Below, piece after piece: positions 1 through 9,899 of a stretch of DNA of 64,000 bases (position 1 is its first letter; every line of letters begins with the position of its first letter). This stretch comes from Carboxylicivirga mesophila (GTDB taxonomy: Bacteria; Bacteroidota; Bacteroidia; Bacteroidales; Marinilabiliaceae): assembly GCF_018271975.1 (NCBI RefSeq), contig NZ_JAGUCN010000001.1, positions 434,001 through 498,000 on the forward strand, read 5' to 3'. A program made the translations under genes and the position numbers. The notes under the pieces were generated by a model. That model did no database searches. It was not told where the DNA came from and saw nothing but the letters and a program-made list of their open reading frames with translations.

Positions 1-1324
1 TAACCTTGCCCAGTGCATTACCGGCACCGGCTTCCTGAATAATGGAATAGGGGAAGTTGGTATTTGTGTATTTAGTAAAGTCAATGTTCATAGGGTTGAC
101 TTCTGAAGAACCTCGCATTAGCAGCATGTTGCGGTTTTGGAGGTAGTGCTTATCGGTTTTAAGTTTTGGCAGTATTTCTTCTGAAGCTATGGAGTAGGGG
201 ATGTGCCAGTTGGGATTGAAAACGATGTAGCGAATGTAGGAAAAGAATACAGGCGTTTGCGTGTGTTCTTTACCAACAACAACGCGGCACTCAAATTTCA
301 CCTCATTGCCTTTTATCATTTGTAGTTGATAGCTGGCTATATTGATCAATATAAACTCATCCGGGTAATCGTAGTTGATCCAGCGGACGCGTTCCATGTT
401 TGCCCGTAATATATCCAAACGTTCACTCAACGATAGATTTAACGCTTGATAGGTTTTTCGGCCGGCAATACCATCGGGAGGCAGACCATTTAATGATTGG
501 AAGCTCATAAGTGCAGACTCTAGTTCTTCATCGAATACCTCATTAATTGAATCAATCGTGTAGGCATCTGCTTTAAGGCGCTGTTTTAATTTTGATACAG
601 AGGGTAAGGTGTCACCTGGTTTGAGAGATCTGCCCGGGTATTTAATCTCAGGTAGTTGGCCACCTGCTTTTTGAATGGAGTCGTATTCAATAAACAGGTG
701 TTTTAGTTTATCGTAGAAAGGTAAATGCGAGCGAGCGCTGTCAACGTATTGGTGAAGGGCGTTTTGTTTAAGGGCTTTTGGAAGGTCAAACGTTTTTCTG
801 GCATCGGTGGGTTGCATGCTGTAGTCCCAATTGGGGCTTAAATCTTTCTGGTCCACCTTTCCGTGAATAAGGTGATGCGTGTAGCTCAATATGGCATCGG
901 TCATTAAAAGGTCGGCCATGGCTGCGTGCACAGCTTTACGGTTTTTATAAACCCTCGACAGTGAGTTGTAGTTGGTGATGACTTCCAGGTGGTAATCTTT
1001 GGGATTTAACCCTTCGTAGTAGGCATTTTCCAGTATATTCTCTAAGTCCATTCGATTGCGTTCGAGTTGCCATAGAGGGGCATAACCGGCTTCTTCATAA
1101 ATAGATGCGATAAGTGTATTGCTATAGATTTTTTCACCGGCTAGCTTAAGGACTTCTTTGGTGGCCATGTCATTCGCAAACCGGGCAATAAAGGTATCGA
1201 CAGGAAAGATGTCAGATAAATTGTCGTCAATGGACACTGGTGGATAATCAATGGCTTCATTGGGGCTGCTGCGGAGCGTGCCAGAGAGTAGCATCATTAA
1301 TATGCCCAATGAAACCCATTTCAT
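1..1324 (-). CDS. L,D-transpeptidase, YcbB/LdtD-like (partial, C-terminus outside window)
   Basis: Periplasmic murein L,D-transpeptidase that would make 3-3 cross-links. The frame is open from an ATG at 1324 to the window edge (441 codons). It starts with a signal-like hydrophobic stretch (residues 1-20), then the helical scaffold typical of YcbB proteins, a peptidoglycan-binding-like segment near residue 275 (FQSLNGLPPDGIAG), and the beginning of the YkuD fold near 326 (FILINIASYQLQMIKG). The conserved NPNWHIP and GAGNALGKV motifs are present, but the catalytic HxxxSHGC segment lies beyond base 1. It follows another L,D-transpeptidase by 41 bases on the same strand, so the two are probably co-transcribed. 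Family assignment is secure; activity cannot be judged without the Cys. Confidence 0.88.
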   Translation of the reverse strand, partial: MKWVSLGILMMLLSGTLRSSPNEAIDYPPVSIDDNLSDIFPVDTFIARFANDMATKEVLKLAGEKIYSNTLIASIYEEAGYAPLWQLERNRMDLENILENAYYEGLNPKDYHLEVITNYNSLSRVYKNRKAVHAAMADLLMTDAILSYTHHLIHGKVDQKDLSPNWDYSMQPTDARKTFDLPKALKQNALHQYVDSARSHLPFYDKLKHLFIEYDSIQKAGGQLPEIKYPGRSLKPGDTLPSVSKLKQRLKADAYTIDSINEVFDEELESALMSFQSLNGLPPDGIAGRKTYQALNLSLSERLDILRANMERVRWINYDYPDEFILINIASYQLQMIKGNEVKFECRVVVGKEHTQTPVFFSYIRYIVFNPNWHIPYSIASEEILPKLKTDKHYLQNRNMLLMRGSSEVNPMNIDFTKYTNTNFPYSIIQEAGAGNALGKV

Positions 1325-1350
1325 ACCTCACTATTATTTGGTTGAGGTAT
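1323..1350 (-). promoter_or_regulatory. Hairpin overlapping the start codon of the YcbB-like gene
   Basis: In the minus-strand transcript an 8-bp perfect stem (1350-1343 with 1330-1323, ATACCTCA/TGAGGTAT) and a 12-nt loop fill the gap between the two transpeptidase genes. The descending arm contains the first two bases of the ATG at 1324 and the only purine-rich AGG upstream of it. It could limit translation of the downstream gene; this role is inferred. Confidence 0.45.
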
Positions 1351-1365
1351 TAATTTACCAAAAAA

Positions 1366-2040
1366 TCAGTTCAATATCGACGACGTTTTGATGTATGTCG
1401 CTTTCGGATGATAAATAAAAAGCATTGTTCCTTCTTTAATGTTATCAATCACAAACTGGTAGTTGGCTGAAGGAATTGCCGGACAACCAAAGCTTCTGCC
1501 AAGGCGGCCATATTTTTTGATGAACGATTCTTCGGCATAGTCGGCCTTATGTATCACAATGTGTCTTTCACGTGCCTTGTCGTTAATGCCTTTCTCAAGG
1601 CCGTCCAGTTTTAATGATAACCCGTGCTTGCCATAGTAGGTTTCGCCGGTTTTATAAAAACCAAGGCTGCTCTGATTGCTATTGGCAATGTTCGAAAATT
1701 TTTCAGCATTGAGCATGCCACTATTCTTTCCATGTGCCACATAGTTTTGATAGATAACTGATTTAGAATCAATATCAATAAGGAAAAAACGTTTGTGGGT
1801 GGAAGGTTGACTGAAATCAACCAGGGTAATAATGTTTTTTTCGAAATGAACGGAGTCTTTAAGTTTTAGCCACCCGTTGTAGGCCATTTCAAAGGCCTCA
1901 AAGGGGAGGTGTTTATTGTTTAACTCCTGGTAAATTGATTGCGCACCACTAAGTGATTCACTTGTTTCATTTACTGACTTTTCTGGCAGATTGTCGGGTG
2001 CGTTAAATGTTAAAAATACAATTAGGAAAGTAAAGATCAT
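1366..2040 (-). CDS. YkuD_2-type murein L,D-transpeptidase catalytic-domain protein
   Basis: Secreted 224-residue protein of the murein L,D-transpeptidase catalytic-domain family (YkuD_2, PF13645-like). Residues 1-14 are a signal-like hydrophobic stretch. The active-site region is clear: His164 in HIVIHKADY and Cys186 in GRSFGCPAIP, with Arg182 nearby, matching the H...SxGC pattern of the family. Members are commonly annotated as envelope proteins acting on murein peptides. It precedes the YcbB-like gene by 41 bases on the same strand. Function by family, not tested; a non-transpeptidase role (for example carboxypeptidase) is possible. Confidence 0.85.
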   Translation of the reverse strand: MIFTFLIVFLTFNAPDNLPEKSVNETSESLSGAQSIYQELNNKHLPFEAFEMAYNGWLKLKDSVHFEKNIITLVDFSQPSTHKRFFLIDIDSKSVIYQNYVAHGKNSGMLNAEKFSNIANSNQSSLGFYKTGETYYGKHGLSLKLDGLEKGINDKARERHIVIHKADYAEESFIKKYGRLGRSFGCPAIPSANYQFVIDNIKEGTMLFIYHPKATYIKTSSILN

Positions 2041-2103
2041 TCTTACAACTCTTCAAATCAACAACTTAATAATCTAAATCCTTATAAAAAGCATTAAAGC
2101 GGC

Positions 2104-2111
2104 CAAAGGTA
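2104..2111 (-). promoter_or_regulatory. Candidate -7 promoter box for the transpeptidase pair
   Basis: On the minus strand 2111-2104 reads TACCTTTG, a full match to the Bacteroidota TAnnTTTG box, 64 bases before the ATG at 2040. No convincing -33 TTTG is visible, so this is only a candidate. Confidence 0.35.
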
Positions 2112-2262
2112 TAAAAATTGAGGTAACTGCCTTGTTATTTAACCTTTTGTAGCATACTTTAATCTAAAAGTGATTTTGGTCCCATACAGTGTTGAATACG
2201 GTGACTTGCTAAAAATGTTGTGTTTAGCTGAATGTTTTTTTGATAATAGGAAGTAATGTTGG

Positions 2263-2748
2263 TTAGAAACCAAGCGCTTTCATTGTTTTATCGAGTTCTC
2301 GCCAGCTCTTGCCTTTGCTGTAATTGGCCGCTTCGCTGGCGCTGAAGTCCTGAAAAAATAGTTGGTAAAGTCCAAGGCGCTTAATGCGTTTCTTGAGGAT
2401 GGCTTTTTCTTTGTTTTCCTCAGCTATCATGGCTGCATAAAGCACGGTTAGCCACTGCTCAATAATGCTTGCATCGTTCCATTTATAGCTGAGGCATATT
2501 TGGTCAATCAGCTGTATAACTTTGCTTTCGATGTGTCGGGATGTTAATGTATATATTTTCAGGAAATCATTGTAAATTTTACCCTGAGGGTAACGATAGC
2601 TCAATAATTTCAATTGACTGAAATAGTCAATGTCTGTAGGGGCTTCTTTGCGTTTTTCATTGGCGATGTAAACGCACCAATTGTCAAATTTGCCCTTGTC
2701 AAATACCACTTGCGACTTATTGTCGAGATGTTTAACCAGTGTTGTCAT
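2263..2748 (-). CDS. Conserved-looking hypothetical protein, 161 aa
   Basis: Unrecognised soluble protein. It has no signal peptide or membrane segment and is rich in Lys, Leu and aromatic residues, with predicted-helix character throughout; the C-terminus (ELDKTMKALGF) is basic and hydrophobic. It lies 28 bases downstream of the DUF1289 gene on the same strand and is probably co-transcribed with it. Codon use and composition look like the neighbours, so it is likely a real gene. No function is assigned. Confidence 0.7.
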   Translation of the reverse strand: MTTLVKHLDNKSQVVFDKGKFDNWCVYIANEKRKEAPTDIDYFSQLKLLSYRYPQGKIYNDFLKIYTLTSRHIESKVIQLIDQICLSYKWNDASIIEQWLTVLYAAMIAEENKEKAILKKRIKRLGLYQLFFQDFSASEAANYSKGKSWRELDKTMKALGF

Positions 2749-2776
2749 CTAATAGTCAGGTGTATTAAGGAGCTAG

Positions 2777-2971
2777 TCAACGCAGAAAAATAGTAGGCTC
2801 TTCACCATCTGCATTACGTCTGAGCGAAAGTTCTTTTACGATGGCTTCTTTTTCTTCATTGGTAAACTTCGACCAATTGCCCGCTTCGTCAATGGTTCGT
2901 CGGCATCCAAAACAAACGCCCTGGCTATCATATTGGCATACACTAATGCATGGAGAGGGAACTTCTTTCAT
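2777..2971 (-). CDS. DUF1289 family small cysteine protein
   Basis: A 64-residue protein matching DUF1289 (PF06945-like): Cys8, Cys12, Cys20 and Cys23 in the pattern C-x3-C-x7-C-x2-C, followed by the typical DEAGNWSKFTNEEKEAIV segment (the family's W...S..E...I pattern). The four cysteines suggest a metal site. Function of the family is not established. First gene of a two-gene unit with the 161-residue hypothetical. Confidence 0.88.
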   Translation of the reverse strand: MKEVPSPCISVCQYDSQGVCFGCRRTIDEAGNWSKFTNEEKEAIVKELSLRRNADGEEPTIFLR

Positions 2972-3123
2972 GTTTATAATTTTTTACTTCAATAACACAA
3001 AGGCGAGGCTTAAGTTTATTTTAACTGATGAAATCTTTAAAAAATCATAAAATTAATTGCCTTAGTGATTTTAATTAACTGAGTATTTCATTGGCAGCAT
3101 GGATTACCATAACTTTACAGACT

Positions 3124-4194
3124 ATGGCTGATAATTCAGGCAAAATATTAAAAAGCATTCAACCCGGCAGAATAACCTTTCCCATACTAATTGGCTTAGG
3201 TGTAACAGGCTATTTTTTATATCAGGAGTTCGATCCGGCTGTGTTAGATTACTTTTCGTTTACCCTGCAATCCTTATTTTGGTTTTTTGTATCATTTATA
3301 ATGATGGCTATTCGCGATTTGGGCTACATCATTCGGATACGCTTACTGACAAATAATTTATTGAGCTGGCGAAAGGCGTTTAATACAATAATGTTGTGGG
3401 AATTCACTTCGGCCATAACACCATCGGCCATCGGAGGTACCAGTGTGGCAATCTTCTTCATTAATAAAGAAGGGGTTAAGCTGGGGCGTAGTACAGCTGT
3501 TGTTATGGTTACTTCATTTCTTGATGAGTTGTATTTTATACTCACCTTTCCACTGATATTGCTCTTTATAGGGCGAACCGATATTTTTGCCTTCGGTGAT
3601 AGTATGATGGAAGGATTGCCGTGGTATAAGAACCAGTTCTTTATGTTTGCACTAACGGGTTATTTTTTAAAGTTGGCTTATACCATCATCATCAGTTATG
3701 GGTTATTTTTTAATCCGCGTGGACTGAAATGGTTGCTTTTATGGATCTTTAAACTTCCCATTATCAAGCGCTGGCGTCCACAGGCCAATGAGTCAGGCTC
3801 CGATTTAATAGCTACCTCAGAAGAATTTCGGCGCTGGCCATTATCCAGCTGGTTAAAAGCTTTTGCTGCCACCGCATTAAGCTGGACTGCCCGATATTGG
3901 ATAGTTAACACTTTAATACTGGCATTTTTCGGTTTTCACCTACTGGGCTGGAACGATCATATCCTCATTTTTGGCAAGCAGCTGGTGATGTGGATAATGA
4001 TGCTGGTGAGCCCTACACCCGGTGGTAGTGGCTTTGCGGAGTGGGTATTTAAAGAGTTTCTTTCCAATATGATACCCTTGGGGACTGGTATGGCAATGGC
4101 CTTTATGTGGAGGCTGGTGAGTTACTACCCATATTTGGTTATTGGCGCCTTTGTGGTGCCCAAATGGATCCGGAAACACTTCATTAATGCCTGA
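3124..4194 (+). CDS. Lysylphosphatidylglycerol synthase/flippase-like membrane protein (UPF0104)
   Basis: Polytopic inner-membrane protein of the UPF0104 / MprF-flippase-like family (TIGR00374-like), with about eight hydrophobic segments. Family signatures are visible: an arginine-rich loop after the second helix (RDLGYIIRIRLL), a central E-F-T-S-x-I-T-P-S-A-I-G-G motif near residues 90-103 of the longer reading, and P-T-P-G-G-S-G-F-A-E near the C-terminus. An upstream ATG at 3091 adds 11 residues; the ATG at 3124 gives a more usual N-terminus, but either is possible. The related MprF domain flips lipids; the substrate of these stand-alone proteins is not known. It is divergent from the DUF1289 unit. 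Confidence 0.85.
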   Translation: MADNSGKILKSIQPGRITFPILIGLGVTGYFLYQEFDPAVLDYFSFTLQSLFWFFVSFIMMAIRDLGYIIRIRLLTNNLLSWRKAFNTIMLWEFTSAITPSAIGGTSVAIFFINKEGVKLGRSTAVVMVTSFLDELYFILTFPLILLFIGRTDIFAFGDSMMEGLPWYKNQFFMFALTGYFLKLAYTIIISYGLFFNPRGLKWLLLWIFKLPIIKRWRPQANESGSDLIATSEEFRRWPLSSWLKAFAATALSWTARYWIVNTLILAFFGFHLLGWNDHILIFGKQLVMWIMMLVSPTPGGSGFAEWVFKEFLSNMIPLGTGMAMAFMWRLVSYYPYLVIGAFVVPKWIRKHFINA

Positions 4195-4284
4195 TTCTAT
4201 TTGATAAACAGGTCTTTTTTGGTGATAAATGACTGTATTGGGATAGTGCTATTCACTAACTTGCTTAGCATTAAATGAATAACT

Positions 4285-5106
4285 ATGCCTCTAACCAAAT
4301 ATATTCTCACTCTAACAATTGGGTTATTCTTCTTCATGGGAAGTTGTCATCGGCAGCAGCCTAAAAAAAGTAAGAAAGTAAGAATACCACCTAAGGAGCT
4401 TATTATCTATTGCGAAAATTCGATGCTGAATATGGTGCTTGACCTAAAGTATCAATTTGAACAGCAGCATAACTGTAAAGTGATTATCCAGAATGATTGC
4501 TCTAAGAACCTCATGGGAATTATTAATTATGCAGCTAAAGGTGATATCTATATACCTTCTTCATCTTCGTCGTTTAAACATTTTAAAAAAAATACAGGCT
4601 ATCAGCTGACCGATTCATTGTTCTTAGGGTATAACCATTTGGTTTATATGGTTAAAAAAGGGAATCCTAAAAAATTTAATGGCAGTACAAATCCATTAAA
4701 ACGTAAAGGGCGATACGCCATTATCATAGCTAATCCTGAAACTAGTTCACTTGGATACGAGACTAAACTGTTTTTACAACGACAGAATGCCTATGACGAT
4801 GTGCTTGAAAGTGTTGTATCTCTAACCTCTGATTCAAAAGGTTTGGTTAAGGGGCTAATTGGTAATCAGGCCGATGTGGCTGTCAATTGGCAAAGTGATA
4901 TTCATGTGAATGGGAATAGTGATCATATTGAAATTGTTAATCCTCAGTCGCCTTACAATAACGCTATTCCTATGTATGCCGCAGTTATTTCTTGTTCTAC
5001 AGAACCACTATTAGCCAGAGCTTTTCTTCACCTGGCTTCACAAGAGCTCAGCGAATCCACGTTAAGTCGTTATGGTTTTACGAAAAGACCAACCATTATT
5101 TTTTAA
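4285..5106 (+). CDS. ModA-like solute-binding lipoprotein
   Basis: Extracytoplasmic substrate-binding protein of the molybdate/sulfate-binding (SBP_bac_11) type, 273 residues. The signal peptide ends in a lipobox MGSC with the lipidated Cys at 21, followed by a basic linker. The N-lobe begins [11 protein letters not shown], and a serine cluster SSSSS lies near residue 93, where ModA proteins contact an oxyanion. No ABC permease or ATPase gene is adjacent. Instead the last 35 bases overlap the longest reading of the hybrid histidine kinase, suggesting that this protein presents a ligand to the kinase. That partnership is inferred; the ligand is unknown. Confidence 0.8.
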   Translation: MPLTKYILTLTIGLFFFMGSCHRQQPKKSKKVRIPPKELIIYCENSMLNMVLDLKYQFEQQHNCKVIIQNDCSKNLMGIINYAAKGDIYIPSSSSSFKHFKKNTGYQLTDSLFLGYNHLVYMVKKGNPKKFNGSTNPLKRKGRYAIIIANPETSSLGYETKLFLQRQNAYDDVLESVVSLTSDSKGLVKGLIGNQADVAVNWQSDIHVNGNSDHIEIVNPQSPYNNAIPMYAAVISCSTEPLLARAFLHLASQELSESTLSRYGFTKRPTIIF

Positions 5107-8100
5107 ATTACTTCTAAAAACTCTATTTTTAGGAAAATTCATATTTGTGAGTAAGAGCAATAAACAATCCAAGCTAGCATATTTTAAAGAGCCAATAATC
5201 AATAAATTATACTTGTTATTGGCTATCTTTCTGTTGACCATTGCCACCATTCTAACCATTGAAAACTATTTTGACCAGTCGTATAGTTCGAAATACAGAA
5301 GTGCGATTGAGAATCAGGAAAAGCTGCTGAAGCTGGAAAACATGCTCAACCATAGCCTGCTCAAGCTCAATTTGGCCTTTAAATCCTATGCTTCCATTAA
5401 CCTTGTAAAAGCACTTGAGAATAATAATGTCGAAATTGAAGAACTTACTAGGAAAAGTAAGGCGATATTGAATGTTATTGATCAGGGCGGTGTTATTGAA
5501 GATGTGCGGCCTGTAAAGGATTATTCGAAAGACTCCATTACTGTGCGGATACACTACCTCGAAGATGAGTTTACCGGTAGTATATCTGAAGTTAGCGATT
5601 TAATCCCCATCATAGATGATTTATATAACCAGGCGGCACGTATATCGGACCAGGTGCTGAAAAATATTACGGTTCATGGTGGCCAAAATGAGCATCTGAA
5701 AGGTAATGTGGAACAACTTATAAAAGGTGCAGATCCTGAGTTTGGCCGCATGCTCGAGATAGAAAATACCATTGCATACGAAATCAATAAGCGCCTGGTA
5801 AAGTTGAATAACAGAGCCATTAATATTTTGAGTCGTTACAATAAGCTGAAGTATGCCTCACTCATATTATTCTCATTATTTGTTATTTTTCTTTCTTACT
5901 TTCTGTTTTCTCAGATACGCAGTGTAATTCTGTATCGTAAAAAAGCTGAGGAAAACAATAAAAAGCTAATACAGGCAGTTGAGCAAAGTCCTATATCTAT
6001 AATGATTACTGATACTCAGGGTAATGTGGAGTATGTGAATAAAGGCTTTAAATCACTGGATGGTTTCTCAAAAAGTGAGTTAGAAAGTGGGAAGGCTAAC
6101 TTTTTCCAGATACAGAATAAGAAAAATGAGCTGGCCGATATGTTGTGGCAAACCATACAAGAAGGCCAGGTATGGCAGGGAGAGATATCCAGTGCCAAAG
6201 ATGATGGCAATGTATACTGGGAGAAGGTATTAATTTCGCCGGTACTAAGTAAGGATAAGACCATTTCCAATTATGTGGCCATCAAGGAGGATACCACAGA
6301 GAAAAGGCTGCTGACTGAGTCGTTGAAAGAATCGAATAAAGCCTTATCTACCATTACCGACAACCTGCCCGTAGGTGTAATGATTGTAGATAAAGACAAG
6401 CAAATTATACAGATTAATAAAACGGCCGCAAAGATAATGGGTTTTGCCAATGGAGAGGAAGCCTTACAGCATCTGATCAATAGTTCGTACGATGAACTGT
6501 TTTTTACGGCAAAAAGGGAGGAGTATAAGGACGAGCAAACGGGAGTTATTGTGGCTTCCTTGGAGGAGCGTCTGGAAATAAAAGAGAATAATATTTCACG
6601 TGAGATATTAAAGAACATTATTCCGATATCGCTGGATCAAAAAGAAGTGTTCCTTGAGGCCTTTATGGATATCAGTGCGCAAAAAGAGATTCAGAAAAAA
6701 GAAGCTGAATCAAATAAGGCGAAGTCGGAGTTTTTGGCAAATATGAGCCATGAGATCCGTACGCCAATGAATGGCATCATTGGAGCTACTGAATTGCTTG
6801 GCAAAACGCGCCTAAGTAAAGAGCAAAAGAATGTGGTGTCAATTATTGGCCGTTCATGTGATAACTTACTCAATATCATCAACGATATACTCGACTTCTC
6901 GAAGATTGAAGCTGGTAAGATGAAGATTGAATCGTACGCCTTTAATTTGCGCTCTACGGTTGATTACCTGATGGACCAAATGTCGTTCCGATCGCTCGAG
7001 AAAGGAATTGAGATTTTAAATGATGTGGAGGAAACTATTCCGCCTGTGCTGATTGGTGATGAGAGTCGTCTGATACAGGTTTTGGTGAACCTGATGGGTA
7101 ATGCGGTTAAGTTTACGTCTGAGGGTGAGGTAGTGCTAAAAGTGGAAATTGAACAGCAGAAAGGGACTAACCTGATTTTGCACTTCTCGGTGGAAGATTC
7201 AGGTATTGGTATTCCTAAAAATAAGCTGGAAAAGATATTTGAATCATTTACACAGGCCGATGGTTCAACCACGCGCAAATTTGGTGGAACTGGTCTTGGT
7301 ACCAGCATCTCAAAAATGTTGGTGGAGCTCATGGGAGGTAAGATTTGGGTGGAGAGTCCAAATCCAAACTTTATGTGGTCGAAGGAAAATCCAGGTTCAG
7401 TTTTCCATTTCACGCTGCCATTTGTAATCGATAAAAATCATAAGACGCTTGAGCTCAATACGGAGCAGTTTGCACATGTCAACACCCTGATTGTTGACAA
7501 TCATAAAACCAACTTGTTACTGCTTAAGAAAACACTTAATAACTGGCAGATTAAATCTGATACAGTGAACGATGAGAAATCAGCCTTGTCGATGCTGGAG
7601 GAACATTCGGAGTTCAACCTGATGATAATTGATAGCCATGTGTTTAGTAAAGCCGACGATAACTTCCTTAAAACAGTAAAACGGAAGCAGAAAGGCATTA
7701 AGATCATCTTATTCTCATCTGAAAACAGATGGAAAAATCCTGAGGAATTCAAAGGGGTGGATACTGTGTTGCAAAAGCCGGTTAAACATGCAGATTTATT
7801 CAGTGCGATTGAGAAGTTGCTGGTGGAAGGAAAGAATGATGTGAGTACGGCTGAAGCACAGGTGGCTGAGTTAAAGGAGCGTATTAAGGATAAAAAAATT
7901 CTGTTGGTTGAGGATAATATCATTAACCAGAAGATTGCCGAGAAGATGCTGTCCCGTTTAGGGCTTCAGACTAATATTGCCAATAATGGACAGGAGGCGG
8001 TTGATATGCTAACCGGTGAAGAACAGGATCAGATAGATTTGGTGTTTATGGACGTACAGATGCCTGTGCTTAATGGACTTGATGCAACTCGTAAGTTGCG

Positions 8101-8251
8101 CGAAGAGAAAGTTGATTTACCCATTATAGCCATGACAGCCAATGCGCTTAAAGGTGACCGGGAAGTGTGTATAGAAGCCGGCATGAATGATTACATTGGC
8201 AAACCGGTGAAGATGGATGACTTGGAAAATATAATCGATAAATGGTTATAA
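5072..8251 (+). CDS. Hybrid sensor histidine kinase (2 TM, 2 PAS, HisKA, HATPase, 2 receivers)
   Basis: Membrane hybrid kinase of 1059 residues. Transmembrane helices at about 45-64 and 262-281 enclose a roughly 200-residue helical periplasmic sensor. Cytoplasmic order: PAS (about 296-410), PAS (420-538), HisKA with His560 ([10 protein letters not shown]), HATPase with N-box Asn677, DSGIGIP and GGTGLG, a first receiver-like domain (805-915) with Asp809, Asp854 and Lys902, and a canonical receiver (942-1059) with Asp948, phospho-acceptor Asp994, Thr1022 and Lys1044. The longest ORF starts inside the binding-protein gene; an in-frame GTG at 5147 would remove the overlap and begin MSKSNKQSK just before TM1. 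Stops meet the convergent carbamoyltransferase end to end. Confidence 0.93.
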   Translation: MVLRKDQPLFFKLLLKTLFLGKFIFVSKSNKQSKLAYFKEPIINKLYLLLAIFLLTIATILTIENYFDQSYSSKYRSAIENQEKLLKLENMLNHSLLKLNLAFKSYASINLVKALENNNVEIEELTRKSKAILNVIDQGGVIEDVRPVKDYSKDSITVRIHYLEDEFTGSISEVSDLIPIIDDLYNQAARISDQVLKNITVHGGQNEHLKGNVEQLIKGADPEFGRMLEIENTIAYEINKRLVKLNNRAINILSRYNKLKYASLILFSLFVIFLSYFLFSQIRSVILYRKKAEENNKKLIQAVEQSPISIMITDTQGNVEYVNKGFKSLDGFSKSELESGKANFFQIQNKKNELADMLWQTIQEGQVWQGEISSAKDDGNVYWEKVLISPVLSKDKTISNYVAIKEDTTEKRLLTESLKESNKALSTITDNLPVGVMIVDKDKQIIQINKTAAKIMGFANGEEALQHLINSSYDELFFTAKREEYKDEQTGVIVASLEERLEIKENNISREILKNIIPISLDQKEVFLEAFMDISAQKEIQKKEAESNKAKSEFLANMSHEIRTPMNGIIGATELLGKTRLSKEQKNVVSIIGRSCDNLLNIINDILDFSKIEAGKMKIESYAFNLRSTVDYLMDQMSFRSLEKGIEILNDVEETIPPVLIGDESRLIQVLVNLMGNAVKFTSEGEVVLKVEIEQQKGTNLILHFSVEDSGIGIPKNKLEKIFESFTQADGSTTRKFGGTGLGTSISKMLVELMGGKIWVESPNPNFMWSKENPGSVFHFTLPFVIDKNHKTLELNTEQFAHVNTLIVDNHKTNLLLLKKTLNNWQIKSDTVNDEKSALSMLEEHSEFNLMIIDSHVFSKADDNFLKTVKRKQKGIKIILFSSENRWKNPEEFKGVDTVLQKPVKHADLFSAIEKLLVEGKNDVSTAEAQVAELKERIKDKKILLVEDNIINQKIAEKMLSRLGLQTNIANNGQEAVDMLTGEEQDQIDLVFMDVQMPVLNGLDATRKLREEKVDLPIIAMTANALKGDREVCIEAGMNDYIGKPVKMDDLENIIDKWL

Positions 8252-9895
8252 ATCCTGGTATTTACCATTTAATACCAGACCATCCAGCTGCATATTCTTA
8301 GCTGATTTTAAGGCGCCTTCCGTGGAATGAACAATTGGTTCGCCACGTACATTAAAGGATGTATTAATAAGCGCTCTAATGCCATATTTTTCATCCAACA
8401 GGCTCAATAAAGCATACATGTAGGCATTGTCTGTTGCACTGATGGTTTGAATACGTGAAGTACCATCAACATGCACAACGCCTTCAATCTTTGCTCGCTT
8501 ATCATCTGCTATTTCAAAGTCAAGTAACATGTATTTGGCCAGGTGGTTTATAGACCTTCGATTTGTAAAATACCTGGCATTCTTTTCCAGCATAATAGGT
8601 GCTACCGGCCTGTACCATTCACGCTTTTTATGTGTCATGCTTACCTTATCGGCCAATGCTTTTGAGTTGGCTAATGCCAGTATTGAGCGATTACCCAGTG
8701 CGCGCGGGCCAATTTCCCCGGCATTGTTACATATGGCCACAACCTTTTGCCGGAGTAAGGCCTGTGCACATGCTTCTATATCGGCCGTGCCAAATTCGCA
8801 GTTTACTTCATCAGGCAGCCAGTTGTTAAGGTAGGGTGAATGGAGTGCTACCTCATGGCCTTTATACCATTCAAAAAATGCGGCAGCTCCAAGCGACAGG
8901 CCACTGTCCTCTGTGCAAGGAGGTATATACACATCGTCAAATAAGTTAGCATCAATAATCTGTGTATTCGCCACAATGTTAAGTGCCGAGCCTCCCGAAT
9001 AGTAGAGCTGTTTGTAGTCACCATCCTCTTTTAAAGCACTGAGTTTGCTGAATAGTTCGCGCTGAAAAATACCTTGCATGGTGGCTACTACGTCCTGAAG
9101 AAAAGGATTATCCTGGTTGAGGTTTTGGATATCAATACTAAAGTCGGATTTGGCCGCTTCAAAAAATATCTTCTTAGAACCCCAAATGTCTGAAAAGTAA
9201 TTATTAGCGACCAGCCATTCTTCCAGTTCTTTGCGATAAGTGCCATAGGCCGCCAGTCCCATCATCTTCCCCGGTACACTGTTTTGCTCTTTAAATCTAG
9301 CCCCTATGATGCCAAAAACAAGCGCATTGGCATTAAATAAGCCCGAGAGGTACTTAAAATCCCAATGATGCTCCAGGGCATTCAGTTGCTTATTTGTATA
9401 ACTAAAAGCCGAGAAGTTGCTCAAGCTACCACCGCCATCAAAATGAACAAGAAGACTGTTGTTTTTAAATGCGCCATAAAATGGCAGACAGGCACCTATA
9501 TGCGCCAGTTCGTGGTTGAGGGCATAGGCTTCTTTTTCTTTATCTAACCACCAGCACCGACCTTTTTCAGGTTTAACGGCTAATGCATCCTGCAAGGGGG
9601 CTTCGAAGCGAAAACGGCCGCATGTTGAAATAAAACTTCGGCCAACCACATTATCAACAAAAACCAGATCGTAGTCAGTATTCTTTAATAGCCCGGCTTG
9701 TTTCAGTAGTTCATAAATCTGTTCATGCAGTGTGTTGTCGTGCTTTTTACGGGTTAGTCGCTCCAGTGTGAGGTGTTTAATCACTTTGCCCTTATCCATT
9801 AATGTCAAGGCATGGTCGTGTACATAAAAAGGCGTATCACTATTTATACGATCCTGAATACCGTATATGGCTAATGTAGGCTTTGAAAGATGCAT
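8246..9895 (-). CDS. Carbamoyltransferase (NodU/CmcH/TobZ family)
   Basis: Transfers a carbamoyl group from carbamoyl phosphate, via carbamoyl-adenylate, to a hydroxyl of a sugar or other small molecule. The start at 9895 ([12 protein letters not shown]) lies 4 bases after the upstream stop; an ATG at 9937 would overlap that gene by 38 bases. The 549 residues contain the N-terminal Kae1-like domain ([44 protein letters not shown]) and the C-terminal domain ([40 protein letters not shown]). Last gene of the run starting at 15950. No antibiotic or nodulation genes are nearby, so a cell-surface or storage glycan is the likely acceptor (inference). Confidence 0.93.
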   Translation of the reverse strand: MHLSKPTLAIYGIQDRINSDTPFYVHDHALTLMDKGKVIKHLTLERLTRKKHDNTLHEQIYELLKQAGLLKNTDYDLVFVDNVVGRSFISTCGRFRFEAPLQDALAVKPEKGRCWWLDKEKEAYALNHELAHIGACLPFYGAFKNNSLLVHFDGGGSLSNFSAFSYTNKQLNALEHHWDFKYLSGLFNANALVFGIIGARFKEQNSVPGKMMGLAAYGTYRKELEEWLVANNYFSDIWGSKKIFFEAAKSDFSIDIQNLNQDNPFLQDVVATMQGIFQRELFSKLSALKEDGDYKQLYYSGGSALNIVANTQIIDANLFDDVYIPPCTEDSGLSLGAAAFFEWYKGHEVALHSPYLNNWLPDEVNCEFGTADIEACAQALLRQKVVAICNNAGEIGPRALGNRSILALANSKALADKVSMTHKKREWYRPVAPIMLEKNARYFTNRRSINHLAKYMLLDFEIADDKRAKIEGVVHVDGTSRIQTISATDNAYMYALLSLLDEKYGIRALINTSFNVRGEPIVHSTEGALKSAKNMQLDGLVLNGKYQDL

Positions 9896-9899
9896 GTAA

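Noticed and set aside
6964-7413. 149-codon antisense ORF in the histidine kinase gene
   Set aside because: Lies opposite the conserved HATPase region; its codon pattern is the reflection of the sense gene.
8246-9895. Antibiotic or nodulation-factor cluster around the carbamoyltransferase
   Set aside because: No polyketide, peptide-synthase, acyltransferase or sugar-activation genes in the neighbourhood.
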